A DNA stretch of 64,000 nucleotides from Haloplanus litoreus (GCF_042677945.1 NZ_JBHUDN010000020.1), one strand, 5' to 3'. Positions 18,058-27,194 are shown, counted from the stretch's first letter. Notes: generated from the sequence alone by a model not told the origin. Numbers and translations are program-made.

Positions 18058-20205
18058 ATGAAGTTCGACATCCCCCTCGATACCAAAAGTATTGATCAAA
18101 GCCACGTCGAGATTTTCAAGAGCTGGCGGTCATTCTCCGACGTTTTCGATGGCGCAAAACGAATGCGTGTCGTCACCTATTGTGATTCCCCTGAGTTTAT
18201 TCTTGATCTCTTCGAGGACCTGGACGACTTGGAGTCCTTGGAGGTGGTCGTCGGGGATGTATCCGATTACCGCGAGCGCCTCATCGATAAGCCTGATCTC
18301 GCAGATCGCCTCGAACAGCTCAGGAGTGAAGGCAAGCTCGTAATTTACCTCTGTGAGAACAAGGAGGTACACTCTAAGCTATATCTTATTGAGTACGACG
18401 ACTCTGTCTTAGAAGGGGAAGCTGATGACAACGCTGAGGATCAGATGACCCTTGGCGGAGAGGCTCCAATTGAATCTGAACCTGAGGATACTGATGACGG
18501 TTCACCGGCGAAAGTCATCGTAGGCTCCCCGAATCTCTCTCGAAATGCATGGTCAAATCAGACGAACATGGGCGTCGTCTACGATACGAAGACGGACAGT
18601 GAGCTCTACGAAGAGTTTGAGGAGGTTTATCGCGATCACAGAGACTCGTACAATAGTGGTGGGCCCTTCCTGGAAGATCTCTCCGAACAACTCGAACTCT
18701 CGGACGATGACCGAGAAGAGGTAATCAAACTGTACACCGAAGGGCGTGTGGGTACACAAGACGAACTAGGTGAGGTTCACGGTCGTCTCGCAGACCATAT
18801 CGATGCTGAAGTTGAGACGGTGGATCTCGCTCTCGATGGGGGTACAGATTCAGACTCGGAGCAGGAGTCAGAGGTGATAGAAGGCGAAGTAGAAGAGGAC
18901 TCTACTGAGAATGATCCAGACTTGGAAGAAGCACCACAGGACCGCATAACTCTGTCACTCCGCGGGTACGAGGAGTCGACAGTTGATACGCTGTCGCAGA
19001 TGACCGATTTCGATGCGACAGTGTCGAATGATACGTTGACTACGACGCCGGATGCTTTCCAGCGATACGCGGAGCAAGTGTTCGATGTTCCGACGATGCA
19101 CCTGAACGAGGCCAAGGACGAGCTGAAGTTCCATTACGACGGTACGGTCTATCGTGTCACGCAGCCACCGTCTAATCCAGAGCGGGTCGACGAGGCACTC
19201 GCTGAAATTGAGGACTACTTTGCGACAGTGGACAACTATGGGAACTCCAACAATCCGACCGCAGTCAAGGCCCACATGTATGAAGCACTACTCTGGTTCT
19301 TCTGGGCGCCGTTCGCCAATCGACAGGCTCAGTTCTATCGTGAGCACGGGATTAACCTCGACAAGGCTCTCCCGTACCTCTACGTCTTTGGCGAGTCAAA
19401 CGGAGGAAAAGGGACATTCTGTCGATTTGCCCTGTCTCTGATCAGTGGAAACCGTGTCGAAGCACCCGTCGACGCAGACGAAATTGGGAAGCGAAAAGTC
19501 CGGAATCTGCGTTCAGCACACACGTCGTTCCCCGTCGTCGTCGACGACATCACCAAGCAGAAGGTGAACTCGCTGGATACCCTTCGAAACTATTGGAGTG
19601 GATGGACCGGCGAAACGGCCTATCCGATGTTCGCCTTCATCTCTAACGATAAGCGCCCTGGAGAGTGGTTCCGTAACCGTGCTAAGATCCTCCGATTCGA
19701 CGTGAATTTCATGACCTCACATCAGGGGGAAGCTGAAGTAAACCGTCTAATCGACACGGAGAACCCGATTTTCCAGTGGTTTGGGTACGAGTATCTCAAC
19801 CGCGATCTCGAGCTGGGAACTGACTCTGACGCACTTCGGGAAGTGAGGGCGGCCATGCAGGACCTCTATGAGTATGCCGACCGTCCACTGCCAGACTACT
19901 TCCCAACTGAACCAGCTGAGCAAGCATATGACACTGGCAGAGAACGCTGGCGAAACCTCATCGATCGAGAGGATGTCGAAATTGCTAAGGATAGTGATAC
20001 GCTACAGGTGACCTTCCCGGAGTCGATGAACTTTGAACTCCACGAGTACAAGCGCGACCCTCCGATGACGGTTCGAATTGAAAAGCGGGGGCTCGATTTG
20101 ATCATCAAGACGCCGGACGAGTTCTTCGACTGGCTTGGGGAGACGACTACCGGCGATCCGCGAGAAGGATTCCTCTCACGCGCTCGTAGCCTTCTGAAGC
20201 GGTAA
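18058..20205 (+). CDS. HKD (phospholipase D-type) nuclease fused to SF3-like ATPase
   Basis: Encodes 715 residues in two parts. Residues ~35-190 carry one HKD phosphodiesterase motif: HSKLYLIEYDD (H105, K107) and, after a ~40-residue acidic insertion, GSPNLS (156-161). An acidic linker (260-295) follows. The second part has Walker A GESNGGKGT (445-453), Walker B FPVVVDDI (491-498) and a sensor Asn in FISNDKRPG, as in superfamily 3 helicase-type ATPases of viruses and plasmids. A homodimer would give a complete HKD site driven by a hexameric motor. PLD-family nucleases are companions of DISARM (DrmC), but this fusion is not the DrmC layout. Transcribed on its own between the exonuclease and ubiquitin-like cassette. 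Confidence 0.78.
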   Translation: MKFDIPLDTKSIDQSHVEIFKSWRSFSDVFDGAKRMRVVTYCDSPEFILDLFEDLDDLESLEVVVGDVSDYRERLIDKPDLADRLEQLRSEGKLVIYLCENKEVHSKLYLIEYDDSVLEGEADDNAEDQMTLGGEAPIESEPEDTDDGSPAKVIVGSPNLSRNAWSNQTNMGVVYDTKTDSELYEEFEEVYRDHRDSYNSGGPFLEDLSEQLELSDDDREEVIKLYTEGRVGTQDELGEVHGRLADHIDAEVETVDLALDGGTDSDSEQESEVIEGEVEEDSTENDPDLEEAPQDRITLSLRGYEESTVDTLSQMTDFDATVSNDTLTTTPDAFQRYAEQVFDVPTMHLNEAKDELKFHYDGTVYRVTQPPSNPERVDEALAEIEDYFATVDNYGNSNNPTAVKAHMYEALLWFFWAPFANRQAQFYREHGINLDKALPYLYVFGESNGGKGTFCRFALSLISGNRVEAPVDADEIGKRKVRNLRSAHTSFPVVVDDITKQKVNSLDTLRNYWSGWTGETAYPMFAFISNDKRPGEWFRNRAKILRFDVNFMTSHQGEAEVNRLIDTENPIFQWFGYEYLNRDLELGTDSDALREVRAAMQDLYEYADRPLPDYFPTEPAEQAYDTGRERWRNLIDREDVEIAKDSDTLQVTFPESMNFELHEYKRDPPMTVRIEKRGLDLIIKTPDEFFDWLGETTTGDPREGFLSRARSLLKR

Positions 20206-20416
20206 CTCGGGAATTTGCATAGATCGGCGGACGCGATATGAGCTTCTCGTGGGACTCAACATTACTGAATACACCCTATGGATTGTTGTTTGGCCCTCGA
20301 GCTGGCGGATTTCGTGCACTGGGGAGTCAAATCCGATTGGTCTACACCATAGCATCCCCCCCAACGTAGAGATACAATTTTCAATTTAGCGTGTTTCGAA
20401 TGTCGCTAGTGGCAAG

Positions 20417-20422
20417 ATATAA
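20417..20422 (+). promoter_or_regulatory. TATA box of the ubiquitin-like cassette
   Basis: GATATAAG centred about 28 bases upstream of the ATG at 20448. The distance fits a leaderless transcript and decides that the first gene starts at 20448 and not at an upstream in-frame codon. Confidence 0.6.
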
Positions 20423-20447
20423 GTCATCCCAGAATAGATGTAGTGGT

Positions 20448-20720
20448 ATGGGAGCTGAAGACCAAGGGGAGGAGAACCGGACGTACCCGATCCACATCGG
20501 GAACGCGACGATCCAGTTCGACGACCCCGTTCAGACCGCAGAGACGATCATGATCGAAGCAGGGACAGACGAGGATAAAACCGGCCAGAAGTGGCTCTAC
20601 GCTCTGGAAGGAAAGAACAAGCCCAAGGACACTCAGTTCGAGGACTCCGACACCGTCGACCTCAGTGACGAGAATCGGAAGTTCTTCCGAATTGTCCCGA
20701 AGGGGAGCGGTCGGTCGTGA
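20448..20720 (+). CDS. ubiquitin-like protein (multiubiquitin family)
   Basis: Encodes 90 residues. The sequence matches the prokaryotic multiubiquitin-type beta-grasp pattern: YPIHIGNATIQFDDPVQTA, then helix ETIMIEAG, then WLYALEG, and the C-terminal strand KFFRIVPKG. Only one beta-grasp unit is present. The chain ends GSGRS instead of the Gly-Gly of ubiquitin, so activation may need trimming of the last residues by the JAB domain encoded two genes on. It is the first gene of an operon Ubl, E2-like, JAB-E1, with overlaps and one-base spacing, which is the arrangement of bacterial ubiquitination-like (Bil and type II CBASS-related) operons. Target proteins are unknown. Confidence 0.75.
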   Translation: MGAEDQGEENRTYPIHIGNATIQFDDPVQTAETIMIEAGTDEDKTGQKWLYALEGKNKPKDTQFEDSDTVDLSDENRKFFRIVPKGSGRS

Positions 20721-21208
20721 GTGAAGGCGAAACGTCCACGGGCGAGATGGAAGGACCTTCCCCACCCGCCAAGATCGCAGAAGAGAATCTGAAACCTTCG
20801 TTTCAGAAGGCGCTTTCGGCCCTCCGAGAAAGACACACACCAGCAATCCCGGTCGGAAGACACGAAGGGGAAATTGCAGTCTGGCTTGGTGAGTTCGACT
20901 TCACTGTATATCAACACCCTTACACACCAGAACAAGCGGAAGTGTACATTTTCCTCCCTGAGAATTTCGTAAACAGCGATCCTCACTGGGTTGTAACCGT
21001 CCCGCCAATCGAACGTGCCGATCGGGAGGGATGGGAAGACAACAATCCGGCCCGTCGTGACCAAGACAAGTATCTTCAGAATGACTTGGGAGTCGATCAG
21101 GGAATTACCTTCAGCCTGAGGTGGTCACACCTGAATTTTAAGCCAGAAAAGCCGGAGCACGCCGTCCGTGCAATCGAAGTGATCGACGCAGGCTTCGAAA
21201 CGGGGTAG
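20717..21208 (+). CDS. E2-like protein without cysteine
   Basis: Encodes 163 residues from a GTG whose first bases overlap the previous stop (GTGA). The order of segments fits the prokaryotic E2 family E type: amphipathic start, then FDFTVYQHPYTPEQAEVYIFLPENF, then VTVPPIERADREGW, then HLNFKPEKPEHAVRAIEVI. The position between the ubiquitin-like and E1 genes supports this. The protein has no cysteine at all, so it cannot form the thioester used by ordinary E2 enzymes. It may act as a structural adaptor, or transfer may occur directly from the acyl-adenylate. The E2 assignment rests on context and weak pattern, not on a catalytic motif. Confidence 0.68.
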   Translation: MSEGETSTGEMEGPSPPAKIAEENLKPSFQKALSALRERHTPAIPVGRHEGEIAVWLGEFDFTVYQHPYTPEQAEVYIFLPENFVNSDPHWVVTVPPIERADREGWEDNNPARRDQDKYLQNDLGVDQGITFSLRWSHLNFKPEKPEHAVRAIEVIDAGFETG

Positions 21209-21209
21209 C

Positions 21210-22973
21210 ATGACAGGAGCGTACCGTGCCCGTGCAGTCGGTCAGAAGTCGCCACCCAGTCAGGCTGCAGAATTCCAGTTTGCGCTCAGTGAAGGGACAT
21301 GGGAGACACTTGATGGATTCCTGAAGCCGCCCGAAGGCCACCATCTGCATGGTTTGCCCGAGCGAGGAGCAATCGGAATCATCACCCCGAGCACGGGAGA
21401 CAGAAGAACGACGTACCTGTTACAGAAGGTCGTCGAACCGGGCCCGGGAGACGTCTACTTCGACGGCCAGCTAAAGTTCCACCCTGACTATACGCTACGG
21501 TCAATCAACGAGGCTGCAGAAGTGCCAGGAGCGGGTCTGATATTCATCCACACCCACCCAGGAAGCGGTGCGACTCCGTCTGTCCCCGACAAAATAGCTG
21601 ATAAAGAAGAACTGTACGACATCGGTCTGAATCTCGGCTCGGAGGTCCCCCTCGCAGCGGGTATCGTGACAGATCGTCCTAACCCCGAGACTGGCCAACG
21701 CGAATGGTCGGTTCGGGCGTATGAGTTCGTCTATCCAAACTCATCAAAGGCTGAAGGGAAAAGACGTACCGGAGAGGAAACGGGTGAATTCACGCACGCA
21801 ACAGCGGTCCGCGTTGTAGGCGAACGAATCAAAAAGCTCCCAACGATCAGGAACGCTACAGGGCCGGCTGGTACGGGCGGAGCGATCGACTCAGAAGCTC
21901 AGGATTCAACGGTAGAGCTCTGGGGGGAACGCGGTCAACAGACGCTTGCTGGCTTCCGCGTTGGAGTCGTAGGTCTCGGAGGCGTCGGTTCGCTCCTCGC
22001 CGAACAATTAGCACGTCTCGGCGTTGAAGAAACGGTCTTCGTCGACTTCGACTACCTCGAACGTGCGAACCTCAATCGGTCTTACGGCGCTACAGCTGAT
22101 GATGTCGGTAAGCCGAAAGTTGAGGTGGCAAAGAAAGTCGCGGAGCGGTCGGCGACGAACCCGCGGTTCACCGCACAGGCAGAGTACGGAAGCGTAGTCG
22201 AGGAAGACGAGGAGTACGCTTGCCTTCCACAACTGCTCGACTGCGATGTCATCATCAACGCCGCCGACACGCATTGGGTTCGGTATCTTCTCGACGAGGT
22301 TTCGCATGCTCACCTCATTCCCGTTCTTGACGGGGGTACCGAGCTCATCCCGAATGACGATAAAGATGAACTCGACATCGGGTCTAGATCGCTCATCTCT
22401 GCTACGGGACCAGGTCATCCATGTCTTGAGTGTACTGGCCACTGGTTCCACGGAGATGAGGAAGAGGGCGTGATTCACGATAGAGAGCCAGATGCCGCTC
22501 GTGGGGCGGGATACGTCCAAGGCCTGGATGACGGTGAAGAACCGGCAGATGATGGCGAAGGTGACGAGCGGGCGCCCTCCGTCGCTACGAACAACGGGCT
22601 CGTGGCATCACTGTTGGCACTTCGTTTCCAAGCGCTTGCAGTAGGCATCACTTCGCAAGCTCTCGTTGGCAGTCAGGAGTACGATGCTCTCTTCGGCACG
22701 GTTGATTGGCAAGAAGATAGCAATAATGAAAAACGGATCACGTGCAAGGAGGGCTGCGATCGGAAAGAAGCACTCGCACGGGGAGATCACTACGAGTTGC
22801 CGACTGAGCCCGATCCGACGTTCCGCAAAGTCCTCGAAGAGCACAGGGAGGACGATCAGCAACAAAAGACCACCCCGGATGCTAAAGAGCAAACAGAGAG
22901 AAGCGTATTTCAGCGCTTTACAGCGTATGTCGGTCGTCTCGTGAACCGAAGTCCGAAGGAATCGTCTCAGTAG
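21210..22973 (+). CDS. JAB peptidase-E1 (ThiF-like) fusion
   Basis: Encodes 587 residues. The N-terminal JAB/MPN metalloprotease has a JAMM motif: HTHPGSGATPSVPD (H114, H116, S124, D127), with E51 as possible catalytic Glu. A ThiF/E1 adenylation domain follows: VVGLGGVGS (P-loop at 255-260), VDFDYLERANLNRSYG and DDVGKPK, all needed for ATP use. Cysteines C405/C408 and C512/C516 look like the structural zinc site. C338 and C345 are the only others, so a catalytic E1 cysteine is not obvious. The protein would mature the ubiquitin-like tail, activate it, and perhaps also remove it from targets. One base separates it from the E2-like gene. Confidence 0.87.
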   Translation: MTGAYRARAVGQKSPPSQAAEFQFALSEGTWETLDGFLKPPEGHHLHGLPERGAIGIITPSTGDRRTTYLLQKVVEPGPGDVYFDGQLKFHPDYTLRSINEAAEVPGAGLIFIHTHPGSGATPSVPDKIADKEELYDIGLNLGSEVPLAAGIVTDRPNPETGQREWSVRAYEFVYPNSSKAEGKRRTGEETGEFTHATAVRVVGERIKKLPTIRNATGPAGTGGAIDSEAQDSTVELWGERGQQTLAGFRVGVVGLGGVGSLLAEQLARLGVEETVFVDFDYLERANLNRSYGATADDVGKPKVEVAKKVAERSATNPRFTAQAEYGSVVEEDEEYACLPQLLDCDVIINAADTHWVRYLLDEVSHAHLIPVLDGGTELIPNDDKDELDIGSRSLISATGPGHPCLECTGHWFHGDEEEGVIHDREPDAARGAGYVQGLDDGEEPADDGEGDERAPSVATNNGLVASLLALRFQALAVGITSQALVGSQEYDALFGTVDWQEDSNNEKRITCKEGCDRKEALARGDHYELPTEPDPTFRKVLEEHREDDQQQKTTPDAKEQTERSVFQRFTAYVGRLVNRSPKESSQ

Positions 22974-23005
22974 AGCGAAAATAGTCAACCACAATACCAG
23001 TTCAC

Positions 23006-25483
23006 GTGAATCAAGAACCGTCCGTGGAGAAGACAATCGAGTGGCTTAGAGACCGTCCCTACTACGAGGGTCAAATCACCCATCAAGAGCGAACGTCAGG
23101 GGCCTCGGCTGAAACATCACCAATCGATCTTGATCCCCGGTTAGCGAGCGCACTTTCTCGTCACAATATCAACGAACTCTACCAACACCAAGCGGACGCA
23201 ATCGAAGTCGTCCGAGACGGAGACAATGTCGTGCTCGCTACTCCGACGGCTAGCGGTAAGAGTCTCGCCTATACGGTTCCAGCACTCGAACGCGCTCTTG
23301 ATCACCACGGTAAGACGCTCTATATCGCACCGATGAACGCTCTGATTAACGACCAAAGAGATACCATCTCCAAGATTGCTGCAGATCTTGAGGGAAGTCA
23401 GAGCGTCGACGTTGCGACATATACAGGACTACTAACGGACTCCGAGAAACGCGAAGTCTGGGCCCGCCAACCAGATGTTCTCTTGACCACTCCCGATATG
23501 ATCCATAAAAGTTTGCTCCCATATTCTAAATCACCAAAACACTGGAAGTGGCTCTTCCAACAGCTCGAGACGGTCGTCGTCGACGAAGTACACGAGTTTC
23601 GAGGGATATTCGGAAGCCACGTCTCACTAATTTTCCGTCGTCTCTCGCGTTTGGCCGAGTACTATGATTCTACTCCTCAGTACATCTGCTGCTCCGCAAC
23701 TATCGGGAATCCAATCGAACACGCAGCAGCAGTCACCGGAAAGCAACCTAGCCAGTTCTCACTAATCAACGATGATGCCAGTGCAACAGGCCCTCGCCAG
23801 TGGGTATTCTGGAATCCACCGCTAAGAGAAGACGAGGAACTGGAGGCAGAATCGGCGGCAGCCGACGGACTACCTTCAGATACAGAAGGCAATTCTGAAG
23901 CGAGTCCACCACCATCGAGTCCAGTTGAAGTTCCCCACCACAACGAGATTATAGGCGGAGAGCGCCGTTCCCATCACCCAGAAACAGTGCGGTTGTTCTG
24001 CGACCTTGTTCAACAAGGGTATCAAACGCTCGTCTTCACACGGGCCAGACAGGGAACCGAACAGTACGCAAACTGGTGCGATAGCAAACTTCGAAAGCGT
24101 GGTGAACACGAGCTAGCGGACCAGGTTACTGCATACCATTCAGCACTCCAGGACGAGCGTCGGACCACCATCGAGGCAGGGCTTCGCGATGGATCCATTC
24201 GAGGTGTCTGGAGTACGAACGCACTCGAGCTCGGCATCGACGTCGGCAGTCTTGACGTCGTTCTTCTTGACGGACATCCAGGAACGAGCATGAGCACATT
24301 CCAGCGTGCGGGGCGGGCAGGACGTGGAGAAAATCCGAGTCTCGTTGTCCTAGTAGCAAGCCCGAATCCATTAGACCAGTACTGCATGGCGAATCCGGAT
24401 CTCCTGTTCGACGGCGATCCTGAACAAGCAGCAGTAAACCCCGCAAACACCCAAATACTAGATGACCACGTTTGCTGTGCGGCTCAAGAGCTGTTCCTGC
24501 GTACCAGTGATGAGACCTACTTCGGCGCTGAATATCCGGGGACTGTAGCATCTCTTGATGACGCGGACCAATTAGAGCGATTTAGCTCTCGAACCGGTTC
24601 CCGGTGGAAGTACATGGGGGAGGACAGCCCGCAACACACAATGGACATCCGCTCTATCGATGATCGGCAAATCGAACTTTATGATAGACTGCGTGATATG
24701 ACACTTACCTCGCTACCGTTTGGCGATGCGCTTCGTGATGCGCACCCCGGTGCAATTTATCACCATCAAAAGGAGTCGTATCGTGTGACGGAGGCAGAAT
24801 TCGATGCTGACCGTGTGCTCCTGAAGTCGGTGAATACGATGGGGTATACCCGTCCACTCACTGAGAAACGAATTACTATCGAAGAGGAACTCAAGACGGA
24901 CGGTCTCGCCTCGGGTGAGACTGTTTCTGTTGGATTTGCGGATCTCACCGTCGCTGAAGAAGTGACGGGATACATGCTCTATGACCACCCATCAGATGAG
25001 GATGGCGTCGAGCGGGCTTTCGACGAGCCGCTTCCTGAACGGACAATTCGCACCCGTGGGCTCTATTTCACAATTCCGCCGCAGATCGAGCAGAACATCA
25101 AAGCTGCGAGTGATGAAGAGGACGGATTTCTCGCGAGTATTCACGCTCTGGAACATGCACTGATCTCTTTGTTCCCACTCGAGATTCTATGTGCTCGTCG
25201 CGACGTTGGTGGACTCTCGACCGAGTATCATCAGCACACTGGACGGAGCACGATTTTCGTCCACGATGGTCATCCGGGTGGAGTCGGACTTTCTCGAGAA
25301 GCGTTCGGGAAGCTGGAGAAAATGCTTGAGCGAACGTTGGAGATGCTCTCTAACTGTCCCTGTGAAGACGGATGTCCATCATGTGTTCACTCGCCGCAAT
25401 GTGGGAATGCGAATCGGACGCTAAACAAGCAGCTCGCAATCCGTCTTCTGAAGCAACTGTTAGAGGTTCCTGTTCAGCCTTAG
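23006..25483 (+). CDS. YprA/MrfA-family DEAD-like helicase with DUF1998 end
   Basis: Encodes 825 residues from a GTG. Helicase motifs: TPTASGKS (79-86), DEVH (193-196), CCSATIGNP, then STNALELGIDVG and QRAGRAGRG. The C-terminus carries the DUF1998-type cysteine cluster of MrfA (CPCEDGCPSCVHSPQC). This family, with B. subtilis MrfA/YprA as the type, includes the central helicases of DISARM, Dpd and Druantia. It would unwind or remodel DNA 3'-5'. The gene lies 32 bases after the JAB-E1 gene, with no evident promoter between, so it probably belongs to the ubiquitin-like operon. A second family member lies 1.7 kb downstream. Confidence 0.85.
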   Translation: MNQEPSVEKTIEWLRDRPYYEGQITHQERTSGASAETSPIDLDPRLASALSRHNINELYQHQADAIEVVRDGDNVVLATPTASGKSLAYTVPALERALDHHGKTLYIAPMNALINDQRDTISKIAADLEGSQSVDVATYTGLLTDSEKREVWARQPDVLLTTPDMIHKSLLPYSKSPKHWKWLFQQLETVVVDEVHEFRGIFGSHVSLIFRRLSRLAEYYDSTPQYICCSATIGNPIEHAAAVTGKQPSQFSLINDDASATGPRQWVFWNPPLREDEELEAESAAADGLPSDTEGNSEASPPPSSPVEVPHHNEIIGGERRSHHPETVRLFCDLVQQGYQTLVFTRARQGTEQYANWCDSKLRKRGEHELADQVTAYHSALQDERRTTIEAGLRDGSIRGVWSTNALELGIDVGSLDVVLLDGHPGTSMSTFQRAGRAGRGENPSLVVLVASPNPLDQYCMANPDLLFDGDPEQAAVNPANTQILDDHVCCAAQELFLRTSDETYFGAEYPGTVASLDDADQLERFSSRTGSRWKYMGEDSPQHTMDIRSIDDRQIELYDRLRDMTLTSLPFGDALRDAHPGAIYHHQKESYRVTEAEFDADRVLLKSVNTMGYTRPLTEKRITIEEELKTDGLASGETVSVGFADLTVAEEVTGYMLYDHPSDEDGVERAFDEPLPERTIRTRGLYFTIPPQIEQNIKAASDEEDGFLASIHALEHALISLFPLEILCARRDVGGLSTEYHQHTGRSTIFVHDGHPGGVGLSREAFGKLEKMLERTLEMLSNCPCEDGCPSCVHSPQCGNANRTLNKQLAIRLLKQLLEVPVQP

Positions 25484-25631
25484 GGAAGACTATAGTCAGT
25501 CATTTCAGTACTCTATCGACCCGCTGGCCGGTGAGAGTATAGAGATCGATAGCTTCCACGGACCTCAGAAGAGGCACTTTTGAATTCGTCTAAGTCTGAG
25601 ATAGGGACATCGTGGAGTTGCTAGTCAGAAA

Positions 25632-25637
25632 GTATAA
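25632..25637 (+). promoter_or_regulatory. TATA box of the MrfB/MrfA-like operon
   Basis: GTATAA centred about 28 bases upstream of an ATG at 25663 that opens a 22-codon leader ORF. The distance fits a leaderless transcript whose first codons are the leader ORF. Confidence 0.5.
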
Positions 25638-25662
25638 GCCAGAGGGTTCCGTTAGTAAGTGT

Positions 25663-25731
25663 ATGACCAACACGCGAAACGAGGGGCCCCCTACCTATAG
25701 GCAATCGGGACAGGGAACAACCACCCACTGA
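25663..25731 (+). CDS. 22-residue leader peptide
   Basis: A 22-codon ORF (begins MTNTRNEGPP) starts at the position expected for the transcript start and stops three bases before the ATG of the exonuclease gene. The TATA box at 25632 points to this ATG. Such an ORF could couple or attenuate translation of the downstream gene. No conservation data are available, so translation is inferred from position only. Confidence 0.35.
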   Translation: MTNTRNEGPPTYRQSGQGTTTH

Positions 25732-25734
25732 GAC

Positions 25735-27192
25735 ATGGCGGGCGACCCTGGAGTACGTCTACTTGCTCTCCGGTGCGACGCGCTAGTCGACGCTACGACA
25801 ACCGCTATCGAAGATCTCGTCGATTACTTCGATGCGGATCTCATCTACATTGTCGAAGAAAAGCTGGACATGCGAACGGTGAGCACTGTCGAGCGGACTG
25901 CTTCATGTCCGGTAATTCACACTCGGCGTAGCGCTGTTCACACTGAGACTGTTGACGGAATCACCGTGTCCATCGCCAGTTCGCTCGACTTCATCGGTGG
26001 GGCCTCTACCGCTAGCGGACAAGGACTCCCAGACGACGTCGACTACGTCATCTGTGATGAGATCCAGACTAACGCCGACTCAGTCACATTGGAGGTCTCG
26101 CTTGATGGCCTCGAACACCTCGCTCGTTTCCAACACCGAACCGACCGGGAAGCAACGTTCCTCACCGGAGCCATGGAGGCCAGTTACGATTTCGTGTGGA
26201 AGGCTGACGTCGACGACGAGAGCGTTCGCCTTCCCGTGCGCGGGCTTGCTCCAACCCGTCGCCAAGGGGCACCCGAACTAGCCTGCATTTCGCTTGATTC
26301 GGACGGCCGCATCGCCGTATCCACGACTCCAGCGGATAAATTCGGCCTCCGAGCGCTCTCGGGTGTGGGCAAGGGAACAGCCCCGAAGCTCTCTCGGAAT
26401 GGGTATGAGACGCGTGACGACGTCGCAGCCGCGACGGAACGCGATCTTCGTGAGGTTCGAGGTATCGGTGAGTCGAAAGCGCAGAGCATCCGCCAGAGCG
26501 CCCACGCGTTGTCCGAAGGATGCGTGATCCGTCTCACAGACGAAGCTGTCCCCGCAGCAGACTACAGTCCGCTGTTCATTGATATCGAGACTGACGGCCT
26601 CAACCCGAGTATCATCTGGCTCATCGGGGTCTATGACCCTGAAACAGACGAGTACGTGGACTTCATCGATACGGAACCGTCACGAGACAACCCAGGGAAA
26701 GCCACTCGAGAGTTTGTTGCGTGGCTAGCCAGCGAGTACGATCGCACGTCCCTCATTGCGTGGAACGGCCACAACTTCGACTTCAAACACCTCAACCGAT
26801 TCATCCGAGGACACGCACCGGAGTACGCAGACTACTGGTCGGACTCCGTGTTCGAGTACGACCTGTTCGACTGGGCCGTGCGAAAAGACAACGCCATCCT
26901 CCCCGGTCGGACGAACCGGGTTGAAGACGTCGCTGAGGCTCTCGGGCATGGGCGCGACTCGGCTGCTGCCGCCGTGGATGGGAAATCACTGGCGAAGACC
27001 ATTCAGCGGCTTCTCGTGTCTCCAGAGCGCGCTCGAGACGTAGACTGGGACACTGCACGGGCATACTGTGAGGCAGACGTCCGTGAGCTGGCTGCAGTCT
27101 ACGAATCGATTGCTGAGGCGACACCTGGCCACAAGCGTGCCAGCGTTCCTGCTGATGAAAACACCACGCAGACCGGACTCATGGACTTCTAA
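25735..27192 (+). CDS. MrfB-like RNase H-fold exonuclease
   Basis: Encodes 485 residues. An N-terminal region of about 200 residues has no clear family. Residues ~206-262 form helix-hairpin-helix repeats (GVGKGTAPKLS, VRGIGESKAQ). The C-terminal half is a DEDDy exonuclease of the YprB/MrfB type: FIDIETDGL (D283, E285), WNGHNFD (D349) and YCEAD (Y444, D448). In B. subtilis MrfB works with the MrfA helicase in repair of mitomycin damage. Here it is two bases upstream of an MrfA-family helicase, which supports a paired role. It is flanked by MrfA-like genes on both sides. Confidence 0.82.
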   Translation: MAGDPGVRLLALRCDALVDATTTAIEDLVDYFDADLIYIVEEKLDMRTVSTVERTASCPVIHTRRSAVHTETVDGITVSIASSLDFIGGASTASGQGLPDDVDYVICDEIQTNADSVTLEVSLDGLEHLARFQHRTDREATFLTGAMEASYDFVWKADVDDESVRLPVRGLAPTRRQGAPELACISLDSDGRIAVSTTPADKFGLRALSGVGKGTAPKLSRNGYETRDDVAAATERDLREVRGIGESKAQSIRQSAHALSEGCVIRLTDEAVPAADYSPLFIDIETDGLNPSIIWLIGVYDPETDEYVDFIDTEPSRDNPGKATREFVAWLASEYDRTSLIAWNGHNFDFKHLNRFIRGHAPEYADYWSDSVFEYDLFDWAVRKDNAILPGRTNRVEDVAEALGHGRDSAAAAVDGKSLAKTIQRLLVSPERARDVDWDTARAYCEADVRELAAVYESIAEATPGHKRASVPADENTTQTGLMDF

Positions 27193-27194
27193 CA

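Noticed and set aside
18032..18061. 9-codon ORF ending in an ATGA overlap with the HKD-ATPase gene
   Set aside because: It lies only about 8 bases after the TATA box at 18022, so it would be outside the transcript; unlike the leaders at 25663 and 45178.
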